This document shows, piece by piece, positions 1 to 12,156 of a DNA stretch of 64,000 bases. The DNA is from Sclerotiophoma versabilis (taxonomy: Eukaryota > Ascomycota > Dothideomycetes > Pleosporales > Didymellaceae). Each line of letters opens with the position of its first letter. Position 1 is the first letter of the stretch. Made by a program: the position numbers and the translations under genes. The stretch covers positions 982,259 through 1,046,258 of the forward strand of contig JAAROD010000094.1 of the NCBI GenBank assembly GCA_012274445.1, read 5' to 3'. The notes beneath the pieces were generated by a model that was given only the letters and a program-made list of their open reading frames with translations, did no database searches and was not told where the DNA came from.

Positions 1-1764
1 TGACGCACATTTATTTTCTGCCATCCCGTGACCGGATGCTGACACCCGGCAGTTCGACACGTGAGCCTGAGCGCCGAGCATGGGATTTAAGTAAACCAGA
101 AAGATCCACGGTGGAATTTAAAGCTCCGCTCCGCTCCGCTGCGCTGCGCTGCGTGCTGCAGGATGGTCTAGATGCGATGGCGGAAGCACAGAGCCACTTC
201 TCCGGCAAAACGGCAATATGATACAACGCACTCGCCGACGGCAAAGACGGCAGGAGGCTGTTGCAACCTCTGCGTTAGTCTACTCAAGAACACCAGCCTG
301 CAGTATATTCCAATACAACCACTCTCCGATAGACGGGATTTCAGGTGACTCCATTGTTTATCTTCATTGCGTGTAGGCACGAGATTTGAAGTCAAAACAT
401 GTGAAACAATAGCAACACGAGTGACAACTAGTACCCAACGCTCTGGTCGGATGCTCACTGGACAGAAATGTCCTGTCGAGTTACTTCTAGCCATGGAGAG
501 TGCAGTCTTCGAGGATCATCTCGCTGTGGCACATGTCCTCAATGTCCCTCAGCACCAATGCAGGTGTGCTTGAACCAGCTCACGCCGTCAACAATACCCT
601 TGACCTGCGCCCTCCACACATGCACTACCCAGCATACCTACCCAAAATGTTGCGTGTCGCAAACGATCCGACGACTGTCCTCTCCCCTCCCTTCGCTCGC
701 GCTCGTGCTCGTGCTCGTGCCCATGCCTCGCTCCTCCCGCGACGATCAGCGGCACGCCCAAGACAAGAAATCAACCCTGTACACACACATAAGCTACTAT
801 GTATATCAGGGGCTCGCTACTTCCCTTCGCACTCCACTTCACCCCGCGCAGTCCCCTGCCGTCTCGCACGTTGCGTGGTGCGGGCTCGTGTGCCGTCCCG
901 TCGGCACCGTGTTCCGAGACAGACGACCAGGTCCGCATCCACGGCTAGCACGGCAGTACGCCGTTAAGGTTATCCAGACGTCGCGTCAACGGGGACGTAA
1001 CGTGTGAATGTTAAAAAAAAAAAAAACACAGGATTCTGCAGAGTGCTGTATTTCTCGGGCTGCAGGACATGCCTTGTTTGGATTGTGCTGCTTTTGCGGA
1101 TCTGCTTGGGGAGTGTAGGTTGGGTTTGGACCTTTGGGTGTAGGATTAGATCCGAGTGTGCATGGGACGCTGTCTATAAGATTAAGTTTGCATTGTAATG
1201 TATGCGAGTGCGAGGGATGTAGGATGCCAAGCGTGAAGTGAAGTGAGGTGAAGTGCAGCTTGAAGTGCACCGCCTCTGTCAGCCACAGTGGCTTAGAATG
1301 CGCTAGACGTGGCGACACAAATTGCCTTGTGCGCCAATATGTTGCTGGAAGCATACTGGCAACGCGGGCAGTTTTCGATGCCGATGCGTAGTGAGCGTGG
1401 AAACCCAGTGCATGTAGTTATGAAATGCGACATGCAGGGGTTGGGGAGCAGCATGATGATTTTTGCGATCAGGAGAAGAAAGGGCAGAAGTCAGGCTCGT
1501 CAATTTGGCGGATGCACCTGCGCTGTGCTCAATGGAGTGTCATGCATGCAGAGTTCGAAGCGAACAGACAAGATTGTGGAAAGTGGTATTACATGCACGG
1601 CATGTGCTTTCTAGTATAGAGTTCGAAGATAATATATAAACAAGAATCCGCTTTCAAAGCTTCCAATGTATCGAATGCATCACGTCGTACCAAGGTGCAT
1701 CAAGCGTCTGTGATCCCATTGCGCGTTTCTCTCGAAGAATGTCGAGAGACTCGGAGAAAACCGT
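1..1764. other. Intergenic, no supported gene
   Basis: No reading frame here has a recognisable domain or plausible splice structure. Positions 127-160 hold a GC-rich simple repeat built from gctcc/gctgc units, and 690-720 hold a ctcgtg-type repeat inside a C/T-rich stretch, as often seen in fungal promoters or UTRs. A run of A lies at about 1013-1026. The longest plus-strand frame (468-1007) owes its length to low-complexity sequence. Confidence 0.6.
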
Positions 1765-2643
1765 CTAGCAAGACTTGACGGCCGAGGCGGTGTACTTGCA
1801 GTAGTTGGAGGGGCCCTTGGAGACGGACTTGGGCTCGTTGCCGGGGGTGGTGCCCTTGAACTCCTCGCAGATGGCCTTGACGGATGTAGCGCAGGTGGAG
1901 GAGATGGTGGCAGTGCCGCCGAAGTTGGGGTTGATACCGGCGAGGAGCTTGCCAGAATAGGCCTAGAAAGAGGATTAGACACCATCCGTAACTGAAGACG
2001 AGGTGAGGCGCTGGACGTACCTTGACGTTCTTGATGACGACGCTGCGGGAGACAGAGTTCTTGCAGTTACCGCAAGCACGGTAGAGCTTGCCGAAGTCGG
2101 AAACCTGGAAGCCGTCGATGGTGACGGTTCCCTTACCGTTATGCTGGACAACCTTGTCGGAGGCAGACTGAGCACCGCCACCCTTGACGAGGGCGTTACC
2201 GTCACCCTTCAGGGAAAGAGCGTCCTCGCAGACGTCGACCCACCAGACGTTCTCGATGGTGCAAGAGCCCTCGCAGTGGACACCCTCGATCTGGTCTATA
2301 GGTTGTCAGCGTGTATTCCGAGACCTAAGTCAGAGTAGTATTTACCCTTGCCAATGATGGCGTTCTTGAGGGTACCGCCGTTCTTGATGATGAAGACGGC
2401 GTCAGAGTCGCCACCCTCAGCCTGACCAGTGCAGGAAACACCACGGCCGTAGGTCTTAAGACCACCATCGAAGGTACCAGAAACAGTCTGGGGCTTCTTG
2501 TAGGTGACGGAGCCCTTGGACTTGGGGATAGAGATGGTAGCACGCTTCTGCATGGCGAAAGCCTCAGCAGGGGCGGAAGCGGCAGGGCCGGCAGCAATGG
2601 GAGCCACGAAGGCAGCGATAGCGGCGACGATGGTGAACTTCAT
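1765..2643 (-). CDS. Secreted pectate lyase, polysaccharide lyase family 3
   Basis: Cleaves de-esterified pectin (polygalacturonate) by beta-elimination outside the cell. Three exons on the minus strand: 2643-2346, 2295-2021 and 1962-1765, with introns of 50 and 58 bases, give 256 residues, the usual PL3 size. Residues 1 to about 18 (MKFTIVAAIAAFVAPIAA) form a signal peptide, followed by a short Ala/Pro-rich pro-region and a possible KR processing site. The family core is visible: a VWWVDVCEDALSLKG block (residues about 116-130), a QHNGKGTVTIDGF block, then YRACGNCKN. Cysteines are numerous, as in secreted PL3 enzymes. A TATA box lies 168 bases upstream of the ATG. Codon use and base composition are normal, so the gene looks intact. 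Family assignment is firm; the exact substrate preference is inferred. Confidence 0.95.
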
Positions 2644-2810
2644 ATTGTCGGTTGGTTGGTGATACTTTGAAAGTCGAAAGTAGAGCTTGTCGGTAAGTAT
2701 ATGGAGAGAATGGAAGTAGTGAGCGTGTAAAGAGAGTGGGTTGCTTCAAGCAAACGAAAGACTGTAGTAAGAGAATGAACTGCTCTTCTAAGGATGCGAG
2801 CATCGTGGTC

Positions 2811-2816
2811 TTTATA
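2811..2816 (-). promoter_or_regulatory. TATA box of the pectate lyase gene
   Basis: TATAAA on the minus strand, 168 bases before the ATG at 2643. The leader between them contains purine/pyrimidine-biased stretches typical of fungal promoters. Role inferred from position and consensus. Confidence 0.5.
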
Positions 2817-4774
2817 CTCAGTGTCGCTGGCATGGTACCAAACCCCCTCGAAGTGGGTAGGATTGTACGAGCAGTAGACTAGAGCTCCATGCAGAGTGAC
2901 AGCCCGGCGCTACAACGCGGCAAGGTACTGCAGGCCAGGGCTGAAACCATGCAACGCTCGTGTTCAGGGTGGAAATGCAGAAACCGAAAGCGATGTTGGC
3001 CATGATCCGCTCTATCTCAGCCCGGGCCTGGCCGGAACATTCCTCCAGGATCATTTCCTCACTGTGTTGCCAAGAGGCGTAATGATTGTGGATGCTCGAT
3101 GTCATGCCGCATTCCACTTTCGTGTATCGGTTCGATACCACAACTTAGGCGCAACAGGGTAGGCGATTGTTTCATGAAGCCGTTTTGATATTCTCCTCCA
3201 ATCGAAACTAACGACGGAACATCTTCAATGCTCCGATCTTGGCGCCTGTTTCGGAAAAGGCTTGGCTGGTGGCTTCCTTGACAGCTGCCAGTAGGCTGCA
3301 GTTGGCAGATGCAGTGGAAAACGAGAGCTATGCCCGAGATAGTCGCGGCTCATTCCGTGATACTTGATGCATAGATTGAAACAGTGGGGTATGATGGAGT
3401 CGACGAGCTCCCAATTCTCCTAGCTCTTGCGGCACTTCTTGACCCGACCCACAAGCCTGAGTACCGACCACGGCTCATCGAAGTTTTGAAAAGGAGGATT
3501 ACCTGAGTCAAGACGGTGCATGATGCGTGACGGGGAAAAGACCAGGATGGAAGAGAGGCTCGATGACCGCCTCAAGGGCCTAACTTTAAGCTTTTTTCAC
3601 GGTTGTTCGTTTTCAGTGCTACTTGCACAGTCGCGCAAGGAGTCGCAGACATGTTGCAGCGTCAAAATTGATGTTATCACAATCATCAGAGCACTCTATC
3701 CTGCGTCTCAACTGCCTGTAGGTGATATCGGTGGTGCCTGTACGGGCGCGTGGAATAATAAGCTATGACAAGCTTGATGGGGGTGGAGATTGCGATAAAA
3801 GTCCAGATGCTTGGCAGGAGCGAGTCACGGCAGCTGCCCCTTTGATGATATTACGGATGGTGAATGAAACTCTCTAGCGCGAGTGTGAAGATCAGATGCT
3901 CGCCCTGGAGATGGCGAGAAACAGCGGGCAAAGTGTCGGAGCGCTCTGCGAGTACCGCGTTTGCCAAGCAGCAACGAGTACTGTGAAGGGGTGGTGAAGA
4001 AGGCGGGCTTGCCGCGCGAGATGTAAGATTAGCGCCACGTCCATTTTGGTCCCGGAGCTGGCTGGGCGCAATCTTGAATGTGTCAGGCAGACTACCTGCG
4101 ACCACGGACGAGCTCCTGGCGCGAGGCTCAGCATCGCCACGACAGCATCACGCCAACACGGCGAGCAAAATGCATGAGTAGGTGCTCCCCACCAGCTCCA
4201 CTGTCACAGCACGCGACTTGACACGCCTGCTGTGGATATTGTTCGTAGCTTCCTGTCGCAATCCCAAGGATTTGAGTCTGTACAACAACTGCAATTGTTA
4301 GAGTGTCATCATATCATGATCCACACGCAAGGTAGGTGTCGACAACAGTTGCTTCGTCATCGCCGACTTTGAGCGAGACATGCACAGCTCCTGCATGAGG
4401 GCTCTCATGTACAGATGTCGAGCTGGAGCATGACGTTCAGTGAGACCATCGAGGTACTCACTCAGACACACAAACTTCAACGTCTGCTCTGTGTCGGCGG
4501 TCAGTTCAATACTCGCCTGCAACTGATGGCTTGCTTCCCTGAGAGAAAGGAAAAAAAACTCGTTTCATGCAGTCCATCTTCGCGCCTGCTTCCGGGCACA
4601 GCACTGACACACGGAGCCTACGACTTCAACCACTTACAGCCTCTCTGGAACTCTCGCTGAAAGGGAAAGGCTTGCAAAACATTTCTTGCAGCTGTTGCGA
4701 GTCTCCCACCATGGCCGGACCGACGTGAGCTGGTGATGGATGGGCGCGCCGAGTGGTGACGCAATACCAAACGA
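2817..4774. other. Intergenic, nothing recognised
   Basis: About 2 kb of normal composition between the divergent pectate lyase and MsrB genes. All frames are short and without recognisable domains. It probably contains promoter sequence for both genes. Confidence 0.55.
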
Positions 4775-4888
4775 GTGTCCAAGCTCCTTCCCCGCCACTG
4801 CAGCTATGCGCCACCAGCAGCATTAGCAGCATTTATCGCGACAGCTGCGCTCGCACCTCACGACACCATCCCCACACACTCCCGACCC

Positions 4889-5562
4889 ATGCGCTTTCCG
4901 TCCTTCCCCCAGTTCGTCCGCGCCTTCCACACAATCAGCAACACGACCAGCGCCTTCATCCGCACCAACCCCGCCGGCGCTCTCGGCCGCACCTTCTACA
5001 ACAGCCCCCAGCGCGTGACGATCCAGCGCTCTATGCCCAACATCCCCTTCCTCGGCGCCCTCTTCGGATCCTCCAGCAGCATGGCAGACAGCTCCCACTA
5101 CCCCGTCTCGAAGCCCGAGGGCGAGTGGCAGGCACAGCTCTCGCCAGGTATGTCCCGCAGACGCTCGCGCCTGTCAGAGCCGCCGCACTAACAGCCGCGC
5201 CCCCAGAGCAGTTCCGCATTCTGCGCAAGAAAGGCACCGAGATGCCCGGCTCCAGCAAGCACGACAAGCACTACCCCGACGCCGGCGTCTACACGTGCGC
5301 CGGCTGCGACGCGCCGCTCTACAAGGCCAACCACAAGTTCGACTCTGGGTGTGGATGGCCCGCCTTCTGGGACGCCTTTCCGAACGCCGTTGGCCAGAAG
5401 CCCGACCCCGGTCTGGGCATGATGAGGACCGAGATTGTGTGCAACAACTGCGGAGGCCACCTGGGTCACATTTTCAAGGGCGAGAGATTTGGCAACCCAA
5501 AGGACGAGAGGCACTGTGTCAACGGCGTGAGCATCAACTTTTCGCCTGGGGAGTCAAAGTAG
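4889..5562 (+). CDS. msrB: Peptide-methionine (R)-S-oxide reductase B
   Basis: Reduces methionine-R-sulfoxide in proteins using thioredoxin and protects against oxidative damage. Two exons, 4889-5147 and 5207-5562, with a 59-base intron containing a CTAAC branch site, give 204 residues. The SelR/MsrB domain fills residues about 80-204. Zinc ligands are the CAGC pair (C117, C120) and the CNNC pair (C165, C168). The SGCGWPAF motif carries C135, and the catalytic cysteine is C190 in RHCVNGVSINF. The N-terminal 75 residues are rich in Arg, Ser and Phe without acids, fitting a mitochondrial presequence. A further in-frame ATG at 4775 would add 38 residues, and an internal ATG at 5081 (MADSSHYP) would make a cytosolic form, so dual targeting by alternative starts is possible. 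Function is certain; the start is not. Confidence 0.93.
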
Positions 5563-5882
5563 GCAAGATAGATCAACAAATGAAACACACAAAATATTTG
5601 CACCACAACTTCAGACGCGCCAGTCTACGATACCAGCTTCATTCTTGACCCACCGTGACATGTTTGGTGGCAATAAGGCGACTGCCTGCTCACCACTCAT
5701 CGCCAATGGGCGCCCCGGAAATATCTTCACACGGCGGCTGCGCAAACGACGTGCATTAGCTCAGAACATTCACGCCCGAGCCAAACTTTTCGCCGATACT
5801 GCTGTCGCGTGCCTGCTCATCGTCTACCTGCGACTATCACCGAGCGACCAGATCGGCTTCACAGTGGGAGCTCAGAACGCTG

Positions 5883-7871
5883 ATGAGCGCAGCTCCAACC
5901 CGTGGTACCAGCGTCATGGTTGCGTCCGGAAATAAGCCTGCCCCGCGTCCGCGGAGGCGCCGAATGTCAGACGCCGACAATACTGATACCTTCGGTTATG
6001 GTACTGACGTCGCATCAGACGACGATGAGAGCCTTGAGGACCGCGGTCGTAGCCTCCTGGCTGCAGAGCGACCTCAAGTACACCGCCAGCTCTCGATAGA
6101 GACCAACACCCGCGCCGGTGCCGCCCTCCCCCACATTGACGATACCGAACAAGCAGAAGCTGCCAAAGAGAAGCCCATATCATGGCGCTCATTGCCTCGC
6201 AAAGACCAGCTCTTCGTCATCACCCTTGCACGTCTGTCAGAGCCTTTGACTCAAACCTCACTTGGCTCCTACCTCTACTACCAACTACAGTCGTTCGACA
6301 AGACACTGCCTGATGCCACCATCTCCTACCAAGCGGGTATCATCAATGCTGCCTTCCCATTCGCCCAGTTCCTCACTGCCATGTTCTGGGGTCGTGTTGC
6401 AGACTCCGAGTACGGCGGCCGGAAAAGGGTGATTTACATTGGTCTGCTTGGGACCATGTGCAGCATCATTGGCTTTGGTTTCTCCCAAAGCTTTCCCGTC
6501 GCCGTAGCATGTCGGTGTTTCGGCGGCGTGCTGAACGGTAATATTGGTGTTATGAGGACCATGATCAGCGAGATCATAAAGGAGAAGAAATACCAAAGCA
6601 GGGCGTTCCTTATCTTACCCATGACGTTCAACGTTGGTGTTATCATTGGACCGATACTTGGTACGTGCTGCATATAGAATCGTGGTAAGACATTCACTGA
6701 CATTCTCGCAGGTGGTCTTCTGGCGGACCCAATTCGCAGCTATCCTTCACTTTTTGGACCGGGCTCGTTTCTCGGTGGCAAGAATGGTGTTTACTGGATG
6801 GAACGGTGGCCGTATGCGTTTCCTAACATCATGAGCGCTTGCTTCCTCTTGTTCTCTGCTTTGGCTGTCATCTTCTTTCTGGAGGAAACAAACGAGCTTT
6901 GCAAGGATAAGCCTGATCCTGGCTTGCGAATCGGCAGGACGATACGCCGCTATATTCTTCGCCAGGATGTTCCAACCGAGTCGGGCTATTCCGTTGTCCC
7001 TGGCGACGAGTTTGGTGCTGCTAATAGGCTCGAGCTCCAGTCAACGCCTACATCAGCCAATCCGGATTACCCCACGTCAAGCGACAACAAGGTACTCCGT
7101 CAAAAACTACCCTTCCGCCGTATCTGGACCCGGAATCTCATCCTCACCCTACTCGCTCATGGCCTGATGGCCATGCATGTGGGTGGCTTCAATTCACTCT
7201 GGTTCATTTACCTGTCAACACCACGGTTTAACCCTGCACATCCGCATCCTCCTGGCTACAAACCACATGGCTTCGTTCACTTCACTGGTGGTCTGGCGTT
7301 ACAACCAGCACGCATAGGTATTGCATTGGCTATCCTTGGAGGCATCGGTATCACATTACAGCTTTTCGTCTACCCAAAGCTTTCGCATCGACTCGGTACA
7401 GCAAAGAGTTATCGTATATTCCTAGCGCTTTCCCCTGCCACTTACACACTCGCACCGTTCCTGAGTCGGGTCCCGAGCTGGAGTAAGCCGCCGGATGGAG
7501 TCAGCGGCCCGTTTGTCTGGATGGCCATCATCGGAGTTCTCTTCATTCAAGTTCTGGCGCGCACATTCGCATTACCTTGTACCACAATCCTCGTAAACAA
7601 TGTCAGTCCGCACCCCTCAGTCCTGGGTACTGTACATGGAATTGGACAGTCGGTTTCCAGCCTAACGAGGACCGTCGGACCTATCCTGTTCTCTTGGGTG
7701 TTTGGTAAGGGTCTCAACATGGGCGTCGTGGGCTTGGGCTGGTGGCTCATGGCTGCTGTTGCCACCATTGGTTTCGTCGCTGCGCAGTGGGTAAGAGAAG
7801 GAGATGGTCATGAAATTTTACTCGAGGGCGAGGTCAGAGGGAAGAATGGGGAGGTTCGGAGAGCCGAATGA
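5883..7871 (+). CDS. MFS transporter (zinc-induced-facilitator/YCR023C-like)
   Basis: A 645-residue membrane transporter encoded by exons 5883-6660 and 6712-7871 (51-base intron). The first ~100 residues are hydrophilic and Asp/Arg-rich, as is usual for fungal vacuolar or plasma-membrane MFS proteins. The MFS signature between TM2 and TM3 is clear (GRVADSEYGGRKR, from residue 170). Six hydrophobic segments precede a central loop that begins EETNELCKDKPDPG, and six more follow (from LILTLLAHGLMAMHVGG to GWWLMAAVATIGFVAAQW). The layout matches the fungal group related to plant zinc-induced facilitators and yeast YCR023C. The substrate cannot be read from sequence. An alternative start at residue 28 (MSDADNTD) is possible. 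It lies 320 bases downstream of msrB on the same strand and looks intact. Confidence 0.88.
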
Positions 7872-8367
7872 CGGTGACTGGTCACCCCCTTCTCCAGGAA
7901 AATGCAGGTACAGAGCCTGCATGTGTCAAGAGAGTAATTTGCACTCTGTACCCATCACAACCACGTGTGCGCTAAGTCTACAGCTCATACGCTGAGGCGA
8001 GCCGCGTGGGATGCAGCCAAGCGAGCCAAGAGCTGTTCGGTACTCTTGACCTCACCACCATATGGACCAAAGCGGAAGCTCGTAACTTTCGAAAACGGAA
8101 ATTCGGAATCTTGCAAAATTATCATCCACAGATCATCGACTTTGCAAACACGTTCGCGCAGTGCAATTTTGCGATGCAGGTCGGCATAAGGCTGTCAATA
8201 GACATGAGCATGTTGGTGTGTGTTGGCATGCAAAAAACAGTAGGGGAGTAAGTCAAGCAACATTGTCCAGCCCACGAAGGTCTGTATAAAGGGGCATCGC
8301 ACATCCCATATGAACAGAAGCTCTTACGACTGCATCTTCTCGCCCTTTAAGTACACTCAGTAGCAAG
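7872..8367. other. Promoter region of the alkaline phosphatase gene
   Basis: About 500 bases with no gene. It holds the 3' end of the MFS transcription unit and the phosphatase promoter, including the TATA box listed separately and a short pyrimidine-rich leader just before the ATG. Confidence 0.5.
8285..8290 (+). promoter_or_regulatory. TATA box of the alkaline phosphatase gene
   Basis: TATAAA located 78 bases before the ATG at 8368, followed by a C/T-rich leader. Inferred from consensus and position. Confidence 0.55.
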
Positions 8368-9959
8368 ATGAAGTACGCTTTCTCGCTCACCATCGTCGGA
8401 GCGATCCTTGCCCAGGGTACCTCCGCACTCTGGCTTCTGCCCACAGCTCGCAACTTCATCTACATTGTGCCTGACGGCTATGGCCCAGCCTCCCAGACTA
8501 TGGCACGAGACTATGTCTCTCTCCTTCAAAACGGCGAGAATCCAAAGGCACCTGTCTCTATCCAGCTGCCTGCAGATCAGATGGTCATTGGCAACGTCCG
8601 AACACAGGCAAGCAACAACTTGATCACAGACTCTGCAGCTAGTGCGACTGCCTTCGGATGCGGTGTGAAGACCTATAACAATGGTATGCTCAACCTCTTC
8701 TACAGGCCGAGTGTGTATACTGACGGATGATCGCAGCTATCGCTGTTGACGACGATGGTCAGCCCGTAGGCTCAATTCTCGAAGCTGCCAAGATGGAAGG
8801 TTTCAAGACCGGCCTTGTCGTAACTTCAACCATCAACCACGCCACACCCGCCTGCTACGCTGCTCACGTCGCCGATCGCGGATCCTACGAGAAGATTGCA
8901 GAACACGAGATCGGCTACTCTCACCCACTGGGTCCTCAGGTTGACATCCTCATGGGCGGTGGACGCTGCTACTTTAAGCCCAAATCTGACCCAACGTCCT
9001 GCCGCAAGGATGACATCGATCTCTTCGGCTACGCGAAGGAGAAGGGCTACCGCGTTATGCAGGACCGCAAGGCTTTTGATGAGCTGGAGAAGGGGACTGC
9101 CAAGGCAGCCAATCTGCCATACATCGGTCTTTTCAACGACGGTCTGTATCCCATCCATCGCAATCTTCTGCTCAACTGATGAATCGCAGACCAAATGATG
9201 TACGAAATCGACCGCAAGCAGAACCCACAGCAAGAGCCAAGTTTACTAGAGATGGTCGAAACAGCCCTCGTCTCGCTCGACCGCGCCACCAAATGGAGCT
9301 TCAAGGGCTATGTTTTGATTGTTGAAGCCAGTCGAATAGATCACGCGGGCCACGCCAACGACCCCGTCGGCCATCTCCACGATACAATCATGTACAACGA
9401 CGTAATGAAGTTCGTCCGCGAATGGATTGACAAGCACCCCGACACCATGATGCTCTCGGCCGCCGACCACGAATGCGGCGGTCTGACCCTCAACGGCTTC
9501 AACCCGCTCCCCCTCAAAGGCGCAAGCATGACAACCGAGTACGCCGCCCAGCTCTGGAAGACCTACAACGGCACCGACAGGCGCGCATTCCTCAAGAACA
9601 CAATTCTCCCAGCCTACGGCCTTGGCGACACGAGCGAGTCCGATATCGACATCATCCTCAAAAACAACAAACTTGCAGCTGATCTCTCAAGCCGCCTGAG
9701 TAAGAAAGCAGGTGTAAATTGGTCAACGGGCGGACACACGACGAGCGACGTCACCCTATTCGGCTACGGCGCTGGCTGGCGCGGGGGCAACCTGAAAGCC
9801 GACATGGCAGGGAACTGGGATAACACGCAGCTTCCAGGCTATATGGAGGGCGTGCTGAAAGTCAAGATGAGCAAGGTCACCGAGAAGTTGAGGAAGGCTG
9901 GGAGCGCATGGGTCGGCAAGCGCGGGCTTGAGACTCAGGACCATGTACATGAGCACTGA
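8368..9959 (+). CDS. Secreted alkaline phosphatase
   Basis: Hydrolyses phosphate monoesters; a metal-dependent enzyme of the E. coli PhoA family. Exons 8368-8683, 8737-9141 and 9190-9959 (introns of 53 and 48 bases) give 496 residues. A signal peptide (residues 1 to about 19, MKYAFSLTIVGAILAQGTS) points to secretion or the vacuole. Family motifs in order: VPDGYGPAS (metal-binding Asp), TDSAASATAFGCG with nucleophile Ser89, VEASRIDHAGHANDP, SAADHECGGLTL and STGGHTTSDV, which supply the remaining zinc and magnesium ligands. The second intron has an uncommon donor, GTCTGT, but only this splice restores the conserved LFND-DQMMYEIDR join. All catalytic residues are present and the gene looks functional. 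The real substrate is unknown. Confidence 0.93.
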
Positions 9960-12156
9960 GGTCCGGGGCTTGTACGTCGGAAGGAATGCAAAATTTAATT
10001 AGACATTTGCTTTTGATGTTGGCCAGGACTGTTACCTGTGAGCACTGACTTGGTCTGACAACTACCATTACTTGCTCTATCTAGATGCTAACACCACGCT
10101 TTCTAACTGTTGTAGAAAGAACGAAGCACCCACTTAGCTTCTGTAGGTGGTTACTAAAGTTTAGTGCAGGGTCTGTGAACCTCGAAGTATAAATACAGCT
10201 CTGGATTTGTGAATGAATCTATTATATTTATGTATGTCAGCGCTTCAGTGCAAAGACAAGACCTTTCCTGCCTGCTCGAGCGAGTGCAACTACTCAGGGA
10301 GGTATTGTGTCTGTCAGTGTATCCGGTCGTATATCTCGCTTCGCTCGTATATTAATGTACGTGCTTTGCACAGATTGATACCTGGCTGCAAGGTTCTGCA
10401 ACTCCTCTCCTTGCTCAGAGATGTCAAGACGCAAATAAGACCTGTCCTCTCTTTTACACGCTCAACCGAACAGGTAAGAAGTATACCTCCACAAGTAATT
10501 GCTAGGCTCAACAAAATAACCAAACAAACAAACATTCGCGCCATATCTAGCAATAACTGTATTTGAAACTCGCGGCTAGGAGCAAGCTGATTCCACGGCG
10601 TCTCTAGCGCACCAACGAGTATCTTCCAGAATCCGATGCATGCTCGCAAGCCATGCGCTGACTCAATTGCATTGCGCTGACCGGAGAAGCCGTAGTCTCA
10701 TCACAGTCACGCTTCGCGGTCGCATAATCAACGTCGCCGCTCATATCGCCGCTTCGATATTATCCCGCACTTTCGGCAGCTTGTGGAACGAACGCACGTC
10801 GAATTCTTCCGCCGTGAACGCCAGAAACGTTGGGATGAGGTAAGAGCGAAGCGGCCATGCGATGGCCGGCACATCAGGAACGCGGTAAAGTGCGGTGTTA
10901 CGTGCGCTGCGTTGGCTTTAATTGTGCTCACACGCTGATGCAGGGTGTCCGCTGTCTTGGTGTCTTTGCATTATGCCAAACTCGTCTGAGTCAGGGGGTG
11001 TTAATTAGAGTTTAGATGGCGCTTGGAGCTAATGCGGGTCATTCTGCAGCTCATGGTTCTGGCTCACACGTCCCTAGCCTCCTCGGAACACCTCAATATT
11101 ATTGTTAATTTTAGGATGGCTTACGCGCTTTTCGCAGCTGAAATAGTCTAGTTCAAGTGATTCAGACGCGCGTGGGGAACGTCACTGTCGCGAGAGGCCC
11201 ACATGCACTGTGTAGCTTGGCGTTGCTAAGCAAGTCACCAAGTACCGCAACACTTTCTGTGATCTTCCATACTTTTCAGAGAGTTGTATCGCTCTGTTTC
11301 CCTTCCGGCATGGCGATGGGCCAGGTCTGAGGCTGAGTCTGAAGGTTGCGTCTATTTGAAGACCAAAGAGGTTCTTGAAGCTCTCAAAGATGATCTCTCA
11401 CGGGTCCCAATCAGAACGAAAATGACCAGCGCTTTCAAAGATTCCAAAACCGATTCTGCTATGCACTTCCACTGCAAATATTGCTAATGGGCTTCAAGAT
11501 CACAGTTCAAAGGCTCATGCCGCTTTGGAGTCTAGTATCTAGTGACAAGCAAATTAACAACCGCGCATCAATCAATTAAATATCCACAGAGACTACCAAT
11601 GTCCAAGTCATTCATAGAAAAACTCTCCTACCCAATGCATTCAGGATCCTAAGAAAGTTGGATTTCTTTACTGATTGAATCTCAGGACCGAATTGTGGGA
11701 GAAGACTCGGACATTTACTGGCGGAATATATGCTTGGAGCCAAGAGTAGATACTAAGACACTATATGAACTGCTCGGAGGTAAGACGTACACTTTGCTGC
11801 GATACTCTAGCAGGAACTTTGCCAGCACATCTTGGTACGTCTACCTCATAGTTGACATGGAGCGTGGAGCTAGGGGCTTTGACCAGGGAGTAAAATGGAG
11901 ATGATATTCTAAATATCCCTCGACAACATATAACGAAGCAGTATTCCGAGTCTCTCCCAAAAGATCGTACACGGGTTGAGGGAAAGACCAAGCTGGTATC
12001 AACATCATCACGACCTGTACAATGCCGGAGTAGCTTGGAAAATTTCATTCAGTCATATACGAACGTAATACCTAGGGAAGCTGAATATGCGATCCCCCCT
12101 AATCCCACACCAGGATCATGCTCAACTCTCTCCTATTCCTGACCCGCCCGCTTCGT
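9960..12156. other. Intergenic, nothing recognised
   Basis: About 2.2 kb between the tail ends of the phosphatase (+) and polygalacturonase (-) genes. It contains only short frames, scattered A/T-rich stretches (for example 10200-10330 and 11540-11600) and no recognisable domain, repeat or tRNA. Confidence 0.55.

Noticed and set aside
468..1007. 179-codon plus-strand open frame near the left edge
   Set aside because: Its length comes from C/T-rich low-complexity DNA; the translation has no recognisable family.
4753..5562. Single uninterrupted frame across the msrB gene
   Set aside because: Upstream of 5207 it is not the frame with the presequence; splicing at 5148-5206 joins the natural frame and keeps a branch site.
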